DNA of 64,000 nt, taken from positions 79,849-143,848 of the forward strand of contig RSEH01000117.1 of the NCBI GenBank assembly GCA_006503475.1. The letters run 5' to 3'. The translations under genes and the position numbers were made by a program. Shown piece after piece: positions 39,142-47,717 of the stretch (the stretch's first letter is position 1; the number at the start of each line of letters is the position of its first letter). Origin of the DNA: Stentor roeselii (lineage: Eukaryota > Ciliophora > Heterotrichea > Heterotrichida > Stentoridae). The notes under the pieces were generated by a model. The model did not search any database. It saw only the letters and a list, made by a program, of their open reading frames with translations, and had not been told where the DNA came from.

Positions 39142-39951
39142 ATGGATTTTCTTTCATATTTTATGGCGGGAAGGAAAGTTTATGCTTATGAGATTGAGCA
39201 GAGAATGAAGAATTGTGTTCAGAAGGTCACTGGAGGCAACCCTTGCTATTTAAGTTATTGGAAAAAGGTTAAAATACTTGATAGGAGTTTTGAAGAGTAT
39301 TCATCGGAAAGTCTTAAAGCGCATTGGATTCTTATGAGGAAGAGAAATTACTTGGATAATGAAGAGAATCTATTATGTTGTCAGGAAAATGAAGAGGATC
39401 AGAAGGAAAGGCAGTTGAATTGTGAGGAGAATGAAGAAAATCAAAAGGTAAGACAGTTGAATTGTGAGGAGAATGAACTCAAGTGTGAAAGTCAAAACTT
39501 GAATAATGGAATTAATGAAAGAGAAGAAGTGAATCTTATCAGTCTTCACAGTGATACTCATGAAAAACTTGGAGATTTTTCAAGAAGTCCTTTCCAGAAA
39601 AATAACATTGAATCTCTACCTATTGTCAATGACAGTCCACTGTCAGATCCTCATAGTTCAGCTTTAAATGTGCAGAAAACTGAGGCGATCATTGAAAAAA
39701 GAGAAGTTCGGACTAGCCCTATTTATACCAAAATTTTATTTAAACCTGAATCCTGCTCTACTTTGAAGAAGAAAAACATGAGTGGAAATACTCCATCACT
39801 TGAAAAAATTGAAGAGATTTTCGAGAACTTAGTTGACATCTGCTCAGTTGTTGCTAAGAAAAGACTGATCGAAGCTGAAGTGATTCAAGTTCTACTGATG
39901 AAAAAAGGTCGTTTGCAAGAGGTAGTTAATTATTTCAAAACGAACCATTAA
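39142..39951 (+). CDS. Myb/RAP1-like domain protein with short internal repeats
   Basis: The 269-residue protein has at residues about 15-70 a helix-turn-helix-like pattern. NPCYLSYWKKVKILDRSFEEYSSESLKAHWILM resembles the Myb domain of telomeric RAP1 proteins, with W, then L/I..RS, then SLK..W. Residues about 82-113 contain two tandem 14-residue repeats (ENEE-Q-RQLNCE). The middle is acidic and Ser-rich. The C-terminal 70 residues form helices (SVVAKKRLIEAEVIQVLLMKKGRLQEVVNYF), which could be a RAP1 C-terminal-like interaction module. A telomere or chromatin role is a suggestion only. The start is 9 bp after the Nudix-like gene. Confidence 0.68.
   Translation: MDFLSYFMAGRKVYAYEIEQRMKNCVQKVTGGNPCYLSYWKKVKILDRSFEEYSSESLKAHWILMRKRNYLDNEENLLCCQENEEDQKERQLNCEENEENQKVRQLNCEENELKCESQNLNNGINEREEVNLISLHSDTHEKLGDFSRSPFQKNNIESLPIVNDSPLSDPHSSALNVQKTEAIIEKREVRTSPIYTKILFKPESCSTLKKKNMSGNTPSLEKIEEIFENLVDICSVVAKKRLIEAEVIQVLLMKKGRLQEVVNYFKTNH
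39385..39468 (+). repeat. Two 42-bp tandem repeats in the Myb-like gene
   Basis: Units at 39385-39426 and 39427-39468 encode ENEEDQKERQLNCE and ENEENQKVRQLNCE. A partial third unit (ENE) follows. The period of 42 keeps the frame. Confidence 0.85.
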
Positions 39952-40051
39952 TTATTACTGCAGTTGTGAATGACTGTCATTTCAATATTGAAAAATCAGT
40001 ATTTTTGTTAGTTATTCATGCGAAAATGATATAAATTCGGTTAAATAATAA

Positions 40052-41446
40052 TCAATTAAAAATCATATCTGCAACCATTTTAATCTCTAGACTTGCTTCT
40101 AAAGTAACAGAATTCTTATAAAAATTCAAACTTTGCAGTCCGAAAATCAAGAAAAATTCAAAAGAATCATCATAAATCGTAACAGTTGATCGATTCTTCG
40201 TCATTTTTAGGTACTTTTTATTTTTCAATTCAAATCCTTCAACCTTTATCAAACAATTTTTATTTCTGAACTTCAAAGAAAAAGCTTTGACCAAGTTTGT
40301 GTCAAAGGCCTGCTTCAAAAAATCTCCATCAAGAAGTCTTGAAGAATTTTCTCGCATTAAAAAAGGATGTTTTCCCCAAACGAGTCTTCCTTTATAAACA
40401 AAAAGATGTTTTTTTACTTCATCCTTTAGTTTCTTCCGAGTTTCTATGTCTAAAGTGCGGGTTTTTAGAGTAAGTTTTTCGAGAAATAAAGAAAGTTTTG
40501 TGTTTTTTATCTCAAAACAGAAATTTTCTTCGATTTCTTGTATGACTAGCGTGATTTTTCTAGAAATTCCTAAAATTTTCAGATAAAACACGACTTTGTT
40601 ATCCAAAAAACACTCATCAAAGATGAGTTTTAAGTCAGATTCCTTTGAATTCAGATACAAAAATGGAATAACTCTAGATTTTATTCCAAATTCAAACTTC
40701 TGAATATTTTCATCTGTTGTCAAAACATCTGAAATATCTTTTTCCACTTTCACTGCCAATTTCTGATCATCTGGTAAAAGACAGCTGATGGAATGATAGT
40801 AAAACATTGTCGACCTAACAGCAACCAAGCACCTAACACCAGAGACTTCAACAACACCCTTAAAATCCTGAGAAACCTGCTCATTTTTCCTTAACTTCAC
40901 AGGAAACCTTTCACTAAAGACACTTCCAACATCAGCCCTATTCCCCCTGAATTCATTTTGACAAATCATTTTAATCTCACTTGAAAGCTTATTCCTAGAA
41001 AGACTCAACTCATCACCCAATCTTAATTTTTTATAATTTTCCTCAAGTTTCACCATAAAACTTCTAAAATCCCATGATTGCAAAAAATAAAACTCATAAG
41101 TTGCCAAGTCTCTTTTCAAGTCAAGTTTATCACTTTTCGACTTGATTATCAAATGAGAAATTGTTTTAATTTCATCTAAATTCCTTGAAAATCTTTGAAG
41201 ATTTTTCTCAGTCTGGACTTTTGGAACCTGGTCAATTTTTTCATTGGCTGGACTATGTTGAAGTGTTTTTTCATTCAATTTAACGTCGCGAGTCGATTTC
41301 GTCTTTTTGCGAATTTGAAGTTTTCCATAGGCTCGGGTCACGGATTGGTTTTTTTTTGGAAATTTTGAAGGAGAGTCGAGGTCTTGTCTGCGAATTGATT
41401 GGTTTAAAGTCTTAACGGCGGACTTGCTGCGAATTTTTGTTGACAT
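40052..41446 (-). CDS. Unknown basic protein
   Basis: The 464-residue protein is not recognised. The first 75 residues are strongly basic and Ser/Thr-rich (MSTKIRSKSAVKTLNQSIRR). Two beta-rich regions follow, at about residues 165-290 (GVVEVSGVRCLVAVRSTMFYY, KVVFYLKILGISRKITLVI) and 355-460 (SLKFRNKNCLIKVEGFELKN, STVTIYDDSFEFFLIFGL). The two may be related folds, with a helix between them (about 300-335). No catalytic motif was seen. It lies 16 bp downstream of the next unknown gene on the same strand. It could be a microtubule- or membrane-associated ciliate protein; no function is assigned. Confidence 0.72.
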   Translation of the reverse strand: MSTKIRSKSAVKTLNQSIRRQDLDSPSKFPKKNQSVTRAYGKLQIRKKTKSTRDVKLNEKTLQHSPANEKIDQVPKVQTEKNLQRFSRNLDEIKTISHLIIKSKSDKLDLKRDLATYEFYFLQSWDFRSFMVKLEENYKKLRLGDELSLSRNKLSSEIKMICQNEFRGNRADVGSVFSERFPVKLRKNEQVSQDFKGVVEVSGVRCLVAVRSTMFYYHSISCLLPDDQKLAVKVEKDISDVLTTDENIQKFEFGIKSRVIPFLYLNSKESDLKLIFDECFLDNKVVFYLKILGISRKITLVIQEIEENFCFEIKNTKLSLFLEKLTLKTRTLDIETRKKLKDEVKKHLFVYKGRLVWGKHPFLMRENSSRLLDGDFLKQAFDTNLVKAFSLKFRNKNCLIKVEGFELKNKKYLKMTKNRSTVTIYDDSFEFFLIFGLQSLNFYKNSVTLEASLEIKMVADMIFN

Positions 41447-41462
41447 GAATTTTACATCATTT

Positions 41463-42947
41463 TTAAGATTTAGTTAAATTAGATAATGTTTGGAATGAGT
41501 GACGCAAAAGTCTTTCTGAGTAACTTTTGATGAAATTTAAAAAAAATGTACCTGATTTTAAGTTTGATAAGTTTTTTGCGTTTTTTTCGAGGAATTTTGA
41601 ATCGGAATAGTTTAGTTTTGATTTCCAGGTGTTGTTTATTTTTTCGAGGTTTTTCTTGTATTTGTTGTGGATGAACATGTCGAAACCTTTTTTTAATAGA
41701 AATTCTTGAAATTTTAGAAGGTCGAAAAATGACTTTCGTAATTGGGATAGGGAGAGGTTTGAGAGGAGTTTTAAGAGTTTGTGAGAAACTAGCTTTTGGT
41801 TGAACATCTTTTGGTTTAGCAAGTTAAAAACATCTAAAAGTCTAAAATGCAAAAATTTTGAAATAGTCTTTAAACATTTTTCCTTATAATTTTCCTTAGA
41901 AGTAAAATATTTCCAACTCTTTATCCTATGATATAGTTGCAATCTAATCCCCGCTGTAAGTGAATCAATCATTTTTCTCAATTTATTTTCTTTGTTTAGA
42001 TATTCATTCATTTCTTCACAACTTTTTAATAAACTTTCCTGATTTGATGCAATCAAAATATGTAAATAACAAGCTCTATTTCTCTGATTAACGATTTCTT
42101 TAAATCTCACAAGAGCATTCTTGACAATCTTATCATTTTTCTCATTCACCACCGTTAAAGTTTCATTCAACTTAATAAAAGCCTCAGACTCCTCCTTTTC
42201 AGGACAAATTGGACTGATGCAAGAATAAGAGTAGCTAAGTATAGAAAAAGCATGCCACTCCCTGAAGCATCTAACAATCCAAAATCTCCAAGAGTTTTCC
42301 ATTTTATTCACAATAAACCCAATACCTCTTTTCCTATTCTTTTCCTCAACCAAATCAACTTTAAACTTTTTTTTACAGTTTTTCAATAAATCATTAAACC
42401 TTTTTCTAATAATTTCCTTTAAAACTTGAATTCCAATTTCAATTTTTTTCCTTTTATTCCAATGAAAAAGGTCTAAAAACGTTGAATAAACAAGTCGAGC
42501 CGATGCATTCAAAACAGTAAATTTAATCAAAAACACCGATTTTAACTGTCTCTGATCAACTCTATTTTTTTCCTGAATCTGTCTCTTCAAATAGAGGGCC
42601 CAAATGCTTGTACCAGTTGTAATTTCCACTGAATCCTGCGGTCCAATATTATTTCCAGGTCTCAATTGATGAATATCAGTAACCGGTTCTAAAATATCCG
42701 GAGAAATTCTTCCAGGAAGTGACTCTTGAGTATCAAGTAATGACCTAAGAAGAGTCGAGTAAGTTTTGTAGTTCTTTGCTGAAATATTCCCTTGCATCAT
42801 ATCAAGAAGACTTCTCAGTTTGAAGAGTGTCGGCGATGGGGTATGACGTAAAAGGTTCTGAAATTTCTGCTGAGACTCATAAGATAAATGTTCTGGAGGT
42901 GTCAGCAGAATTTCTTTAAAGGTAGACCCGAGTTCATCGAGGTTCAT
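41463..42947 (-). CDS. Unknown helical protein with aromatic repeat pattern
   Basis: The 494-residue protein is almost fully alpha-helical and basic. Short motifs with aromatic pairs recur every 25-40 residues, such as FLDLFHWNKRKK, FWIVRCFREWHAFS, YHRIKSWKYFTSK and LRKSFFDLLKFQEF. This spacing resembles Sfi1-type centrin-binding repeats, common in ciliate cortical fibres, but the match is loose. The N-terminal 110 residues contain a different helical region and a Pro-rich linker. There are no membrane segments. The gene stops 16 bp before the start of the next minus-strand gene. No firm family is assigned. Confidence 0.72.
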   Translation of the reverse strand: MNLDELGSTFKEILLTPPEHLSYESQQKFQNLLRHTPSPTLFKLRSLLDMMQGNISAKNYKTYSTLLRSLLDTQESLPGRISPDILEPVTDIHQLRPGNNIGPQDSVEITTGTSIWALYLKRQIQEKNRVDQRQLKSVFLIKFTVLNASARLVYSTFLDLFHWNKRKKIEIGIQVLKEIIRKRFNDLLKNCKKKFKVDLVEEKNRKRGIGFIVNKMENSWRFWIVRCFREWHAFSILSYSYSCISPICPEKEESEAFIKLNETLTVVNEKNDKIVKNALVRFKEIVNQRNRACYLHILIASNQESLLKSCEEMNEYLNKENKLRKMIDSLTAGIRLQLYHRIKSWKYFTSKENYKEKCLKTISKFLHFRLLDVFNLLNQKMFNQKLVSHKLLKLLSNLSLSQLRKSFFDLLKFQEFLLKKGFDMFIHNKYKKNLEKINNTWKSKLNYSDSKFLEKNAKNLSNLKSGTFFLNFIKSYSERLLRHSFQTLSNLTKS

Positions 42948-43034
42948 AGATTTATTATGATAAAATTAAGTTTCAGAACCTGGTATGTGCTTTCATCGAG
43001 GAAGCCCTCAGAGTGGATTTTCATCATTTAATAT

Positions 43035-43520
43035 TCAGCCATTATTTACCTTAGACTGGTCCTGTTCATAGACAAAGTCTTGAAATTCGTGTAAGGTTTC
43101 TTGGTACTCGTCTTTCAGCTTGTTTTGAAGAGAGTCAAGGATACTGTCGAATTGTTTTTCTTGAATTACTAGCTTTTCTTTTTGTTTCAGCTGCCAAAGA
43201 GTTAACTTTTCGTAGTCTTTGTCTTGGAAATTTGAGAGAGGCTCTTTTTTTTTCTTTAGCATTAGGTAAGAGTAAATAACACCGCCCATCATTAGGATTA
43301 AAGGAAAGCCGTATATGCGCATTAACATGAATTCATCGCTGTATACTGATGTTGGGACTATACGAAGTTTTCCTTTTTCTAGCAGGGCTTGGGGGCAGTC
43401 CTTTGGAGGGGTGAATGAGGAGTCGATTTTAACGAGCCTTACGGCCATTTGGTCTTGGACCTCTGCGGATAGTTTGTAGTGATTTAAACAAGATGCTTTG
43501 ATTGTATTTGTGAGGAACAT
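43035..43520 (-). CDS. Small single-pass membrane protein, unknown
   Basis: The 161-residue protein has one clear membrane helix at about residues 69-87 (IYGFPLILMMGGVIYSYLML). A positively charged KKKK follows and then a coiled-coil tail rich in Gln, Lys and Glu (about 95-155). The N-terminal 65 residues contain two Cys and a TPPKDCPQALLEKGK segment. The topology suits an organelle membrane subunit with the coiled coil in the matrix or cytosol. No family was recognised. The start context is CTAATAAATG. It is separated by 87 bp from the unknown helical gene downstream. Confidence 0.7.
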   Translation of the reverse strand: MFLTNTIKASCLNHYKLSAEVQDQMAVRLVKIDSSFTPPKDCPQALLEKGKLRIVPTSVYSDEFMLMRIYGFPLILMMGGVIYSYLMLKKKKEPLSNFQDKDYEKLTLWQLKQKEKLVIQEKQFDSILDSLQNKLKDEYQETLHEFQDFVYEQDQSKVNNG

Positions 43521-44064
43521 TTATTAGTTTCTTGGTTATTTTTAGTTACTAGAATAGGATGAAGATTTATAGGATGAAGATTTCAGGAGAGATTTACATT
43601 AATTGTAAATATTGATTTATTAGGATAGAATTATAGTTTTTGAGAATGAAGTGCCAATAAATTATAAGTGTTTGATTTTTCATAATTCGAGTGGTTCTAA
43701 TCTTAATTAGAACTTTTATTATAAGCATTGAGATCAATAGTACTATTACTTATCAAACATTCAATAAAATTTACTCATATATTTTTTATATAAACATTTT
43801 ATAATATCATTCTTATGCTTTTATTTTTTCAATTCAAATTACAAATTTTTAAGATTAGTTTTCATAAAAAGGCAATTTTGAATAAGTGGTGTCATAATTT
43901 AAAGCAAAAACCCTACTCAAATGATGATCTAATCATTTATATAAGCCCTTTTATTCTCCAGTATTTACGTAATTGAACTGTGGAAAAACAGAAATTTTTT
44001 AGTTTCAATTCTCTGATATAAAAATTAAGCATAAGCTTAAAATTCAGATATAATCTAATAACTT
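43521..44064. other. Divergent intergenic spacer, no gene recognised
   Basis: This 544-bp AT-rich region lies between the starts of the small membrane protein gene and the potassium-channel gene. The left 100 bp are G+T-rich on the plus strand, as in other flanks upstream of minus-strand genes. No tRNA, repeat array or plausible reading frame was seen. Confidence 0.6.
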
Positions 44065-46005
44065 ATGAAAAACAAAGTGTATCCAATACAAGAAAACTTA
44101 TTCCCTATCGCTGAAATTCCGTATTTCAGTCCAAGTCAAAAGCATCAAGAAATCTGGAAACGAGTTCACATCAGAATTTTGACGAGTATCCGGATATCCA
44201 AGTTAATGAAATCTTTAAAACTAGTGAAAAACAAAGAGCTTTATCATATCAATTCAGACATAGAGATCAAAGACATAATGACCAGTCGGTATATCCCAAA
44301 TGAAGAGAGTATAAGTGAATCAAATAAAATGCCAAGATACATGTTTCACCCGAACACCGGGTTTAAGATTTACTGGAACTTCTTTATGGGAATTTGTTTA
44401 TTGTACACTGCTATTGTAACTCCTTTCTTGCTTGCTTTTGTTTATAACAGGGATTTTGATATCTGGTTCGTCATTGATATCATCTTGTCAGGAGTCTTTC
44501 TTCTTGACTTTTTATTTACTTTGAATACGGCTTTCAATGATTTTGATGGGAAATTAGTTACAAATCGCAAGGTGATTTTCTTGAATTATTTAAAAGGGTG
44601 GTTTTTTATTGACTTAGTTTCTTGCTTTCCATTAGACTTAGTGCAATATTTCGTAAATCCTAATGGACAGAGAGCAGCCTTGAACAATCTTAGCAAGCTT
44701 GCTAGACTAAAAAGTATTCCAAGACTTTTTCGTCTGTCGAAGATTTTGGTTTTGTTCAAAAACAGTAAGGCTTTTCCTTTTTTAGATAGCATTTACTTCT
44801 GGTTTAGTGTCTCGCATACTGCAGTCAAACTTTTTGGGACATTGTTCATGATTGTTATAAGTTTGCATGTGGTTTCATGTCTCTGGTACTTTATGGCAAG
44901 GTTTTATGACTTTAGTCCTGATACTTGGATAGTAAGAAAAGACCTACAAGACTCCTCCATGTTCGACGCTTACCTTTTCTCCCTTTACTGGGCTCTAACA
45001 ACGCTAAGCACAATAGGCTACGGTGACATTACACCAAAGACAACAGGAGAGATTCTTCTTTCAATGTGCTGGATGATCGTAGCAATCTACTTCCTTTCCT
45101 TCGCAATCAGCAGCATCTCATCAATGCTTTCGCAACAAGACGGTGGACGCAAACGAATCCTCGACAAAAAACTTTCTTTAATCGACATCTACGCCGAAGA
45201 GAATAAACTGCCAAGACGAGTCAAGATGAGCATGCAAAGGTTCATAAAAGAAAGCAGCGAGAAAAATCTTTTCAACTTTTCTGAGAAAGAAAACCTACTT
45301 AGTGAGTTTTCAGCTCCTTTGAGACTAGAAATCGCTCAAAATGTGCATCGAGGAGCATTTCAATTGTTTCAGATTTTCCAAGGCAGAGAGGAAAGGTTTC
45401 TTTTCACGATCATACCGCTGATGAGAACGGAAAATATTGAAAAAGGACAGTACCTCTTCATGGAAGGTGAACAGTTCAGAGATATTTTCTTCATGATCCG
45501 AGGAAAGGCTTACTTTTTCTATAAAGACGAGCTCAAGTTCAAGGTGATCAACTCAGGCGGGTACTGCGGCGACATCGAAGTCGTCAAAGGTGTCAACCGC
45601 ATCTTCAGTGTCAGGACCTCCGAGGACTCCAGTGTTTGGATCTTACAAGCTGAAGTTTTTAAGAAGTTCGCCACTGAATTTCCTTTGTTTTATAAAGAAT
45701 TCGAAGTCGAAACTGAAAAAAGACTCAGGACCTGCATCTTGGAACTTGCTGAAATGATTGCTATTCAAAATGCAAAAAAAGAAGGAATCAATACACTTGT
45801 AGTTATTCGCAAAATGATCACTGAGAACTTTGGAATGCTTATGAAAACTATTAATTTAAGCAAAGTTGAACAAAGTGATTTGTCGAGAATTGAAAAAAAA
45901 TTAGAGGCTTGTAAGGAACTTATTGGAACTAATGCAAAAATTTTAACATCTATTGAAGAGCTGATGAATACTTTTATCGAAAAAAGGCAGAAATGTTTAA
46001 CATGA
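44065..46005 (+). CDS. Cyclic-nucleotide-binding voltage-gated K+ channel (HCN/EAG-like)
   Basis: The 646-residue protein has a six-helix channel domain at about residues 105-355. The S4 segment ARLKSIPRLFRLSKILVLFK carries spaced basic residues, and the pore has the K+ filter TIGYGD (GYGD at 318-321). A C-linker follows, then a cyclic-nucleotide-binding domain at about residues 440-555. In this domain the cassette reads GYCGDIEVVKGVNRIFSV; the G-D-I-E replaces the usual G-E-I-A, so ligand affinity is uncertain. The N-terminus FHPNTGFKIYWNFFMG precedes S1, as in EAG/HCN proteins. Ciliates carry many such channels in the ciliary membrane. It ends in TGA. Confidence 0.93.
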   Translation: MKNKVYPIQENLFPIAEIPYFSPSQKHQEIWKRVHIRILTSIRISKLMKSLKLVKNKELYHINSDIEIKDIMTSRYIPNEESISESNKMPRYMFHPNTGFKIYWNFFMGICLLYTAIVTPFLLAFVYNRDFDIWFVIDIILSGVFLLDFLFTLNTAFNDFDGKLVTNRKVIFLNYLKGWFFIDLVSCFPLDLVQYFVNPNGQRAALNNLSKLARLKSIPRLFRLSKILVLFKNSKAFPFLDSIYFWFSVSHTAVKLFGTLFMIVISLHVVSCLWYFMARFYDFSPDTWIVRKDLQDSSMFDAYLFSLYWALTTLSTIGYGDITPKTTGEILLSMCWMIVAIYFLSFAISSISSMLSQQDGGRKRILDKKLSLIDIYAEENKLPRRVKMSMQRFIKESSEKNLFNFSEKENLLSEFSAPLRLEIAQNVHRGAFQLFQIFQGREERFLFTIIPLMRTENIEKGQYLFMEGEQFRDIFFMIRGKAYFFYKDELKFKVINSGGYCGDIEVVKGVNRIFSVRTSEDSSVWILQAEVFKKFATEFPLFYKEFEVETEKRLRTCILELAEMIAIQNAKKEGINTLVVIRKMITENFGMLMKTINLSKVEQSDLSRIEKKLEACKELIGTNAKILTSIEELMNTFIEKRQKCLT

Positions 46006-46238
46006 TTTTAATTAAGACATTTCTAAGTTAATAGTAAAATTCTTTCATTTACATTCAACTCTTTTTAAATTTCCATTATTAATTAATAAGAAAGCTCTTA
46101 AAAAAATCAACAATTAATAAAAAGTCTAAGCTTAATCAACCAATCAAGCCATTTCTTAAAATTTATATAAAAAACCATCAACTTTCTTATTGACCCTCCT
46201 CCATCAACCCTTAAATTAGAGAAAACATCGAATAAATA

Positions 46239-46928
46239 ATGGAACCTCGATGGAAAGTAAAAGAACTAAACGCAATCGACTTAGTCCCAGACCGCAAACT
46301 AATAAACGTCTTCCTCACATCTCCAAAGCCCCCCCAAGTAATTCAATCATACCAAAACTTCAAAGCCCACAAGTCTAAAACAAGAAGACTAATGCTCTTC
46401 AAATACGACCCTCCTCCTATAAAACCTTCAAAAGTTGTGAAATACGAAGGTCCTCGTTTTTGCAATAAACTTCCTAAAACATTTTTCAAATCTATTCGAA
46501 AGTCACAGACCAAGTCACTTTCGCCAAGCGGGCGAAACGTGCAAGCAGAGGTCCTTCTCGAAAACCTGATAAAAAACCGTCAAGAGTTAGTTTTTCCGAT
46601 TGTCCAATCAACAAAACAAGCCTATCGAAGCTTAAAAGACCGTCTTTCAAACACGAAGACCAACCTTTTCCAAAACCTTTCTTCAATCTCTCAAAGTATC
46701 TCATCCGGGTTGAAAACAAAAGAAAGTCAAGACTCGCCAAGGGTAAACTGGCATCATTCTCCTATTCGACGCTGGGAAAGGCCGAAGATTCAGAAAAGGT
46801 CGGAAAACCGAGCAAAGACCTGCTTTAAGAAGAGAGAATCTTTACCAAAGAATGAAAGAACCAGCAATGGAGACCTCATTGGAGGGATTCTAGATAACTG
46901 TGAATCTGCTATTTTAAATTGGGAATGA
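46239..46928 (+). CDS. Unknown basic protein
   Basis: The 229-residue protein is not recognised. It is basic and Ser/Pro-rich with no membrane helix. Features are KYDPPPIKPSKVVKYEGPRF near residues 54-74 and a helical stretch near residues 100-150 (VLLENLIKNRQELVFPIVQ). A Lys/Arg-rich segment (HHSPIRRWERPKIQKRSENR) lies near residue 172. The upstream 100 bp are A+C-rich, the start context is ATAAATAATGG, and the stop is TGA. The CHORD gene starts 33 bp later. Intact frame and typical codon use support coding. Confidence 0.68.
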   Translation: MEPRWKVKELNAIDLVPDRKLINVFLTSPKPPQVIQSYQNFKAHKSKTRRLMLFKYDPPPIKPSKVVKYEGPRFCNKLPKTFFKSIRKSQTKSLSPSGRNVQAEVLLENLIKNRQELVFPIVQSTKQAYRSLKDRLSNTKTNLFQNLSSISQSISSGLKTKESQDSPRVNWHHSPIRRWERPKIQKRSENRAKTCFKKRESLPKNERTSNGDLIGGILDNCESAILNWE

Positions 46929-46961
46929 ATTCAGAAGATTTCTGAATAGTTAAGTCGATAA

Positions 46962-47558
46962 ATGGTTTCTAGAAAATGCACTAATTTGGGATGTGCCAAG
47001 GATTTCGTTGAAGAAGAAAATCATGACACTGCCTGTGCTTTTCATCTGGGACCTGTTATTTTTCATGATGTGAAAAAAGGATACTCTTGTTGTAATCGAG
47101 TTGTTTATGACTGGGATGAATTCGCTGCTATTGTCGGGTGTCAGGCGGGAAGACATAGTGATTTAAAGAAAGAGTCACAGTTTTATAAGGCTTCTACTGT
47201 TGAAAACGCATTGAAAGCACTTGAAAGGCAAGGACCGAAGATTAAAACTATTGAGGAACTTGATAAGGAACTGGAAGAAAAGAGGAAAAAACAACAGGAA
47301 GAGAATAAAAATGTTCAACCTGTTATTGTGACTAATAGTGAAGGTTTTTATCAATGTGGTAACTTTGGGTGTAATAAGTATTATGACCCGAATGTGAATA
47401 CTGAAGATCTTTGCTTGTATCATCCTAGTGGACCTGGATTTCATGACTTGAGGAAGTTCTGGACTTGCTGCAATCGGCAGGCTTGGGACTGGGATGAATT
47501 CGGGAAAATCGAACCTTGCACTCGAGGGGTGCATAAACCGAAGTATAAGAAAAAGTAA
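46962..47558 (+). CDS. CHORD-domain protein (RAR1/CHP-1 type)
   Basis: The 198-residue protein consists of two CHORD zinc domains. CHORD-I, residues about 5-66, has CTNLGC, ACAFHLGPVIFHDVKKGYSCCNR and DWDEF...GCQAGRH. CHORD-II, about 130-193, has CGNFGCNKYY, CLYHPSGPGFHDLRKFWTCCNR and DWDEF..EPCTRGVH. An acidic/basic helix lies between them (about 85-110). All Cys and His ligands of the family are visible. Such proteins act as HSP90 co-chaperones. There is no C-terminal CS domain, so the layout is like plant RAR1 rather than animal CHORDC1. A 79-bp tandem duplication begins just before its stop codon. Confidence 0.95.
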   Translation: MVSRKCTNLGCAKDFVEEENHDTACAFHLGPVIFHDVKKGYSCCNRVVYDWDEFAAIVGCQAGRHSDLKKESQFYKASTVENALKALERQGPKIKTIEELDKELEEKRKKQQEENKNVQPVIVTNSEGFYQCGNFGCNKYYDPNVNTEDLCLYHPSGPGFHDLRKFWTCCNRQAWDWDEFGKIEPCTRGVHKPKYKKK

Positions 47559-47705
47559 ATAGGTTTTTTTGTGGATTAGAATTTACTAATCAGGGAATGG
47601 CTGGTCGATTGAAGAAGGAAGTTAAATTAAAAAGTAAATAGGTTTTTTTTTGGGTTAGAATTTAATAATACAGGGTGGCTAGTGGGTTGAAAAAGGAACA
47701 GGTTA
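47550..47705. repeat. 79-bp imperfect tandem duplication across the CHORD stop codon
   Basis: Copy 1 starts at 47550 with AAAAAGTAAATAGGTTTTTT, and copy 2 starts at 47629 with the same 20 bases. Both continue with a GATTAG/GGTTAG-AATTTA block, a CAGGG block and a GAAGAAGGAA/GAAAAAGGAA block. Only a few substitutions and short indels separate them. The first copy includes the last codons and TAA stop of the CHORD gene. The second lies between the convergent CHORD and ASCC1-like genes. Confidence 0.88.
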
Positions 47706-47717
47706 TTACTCTTATTG

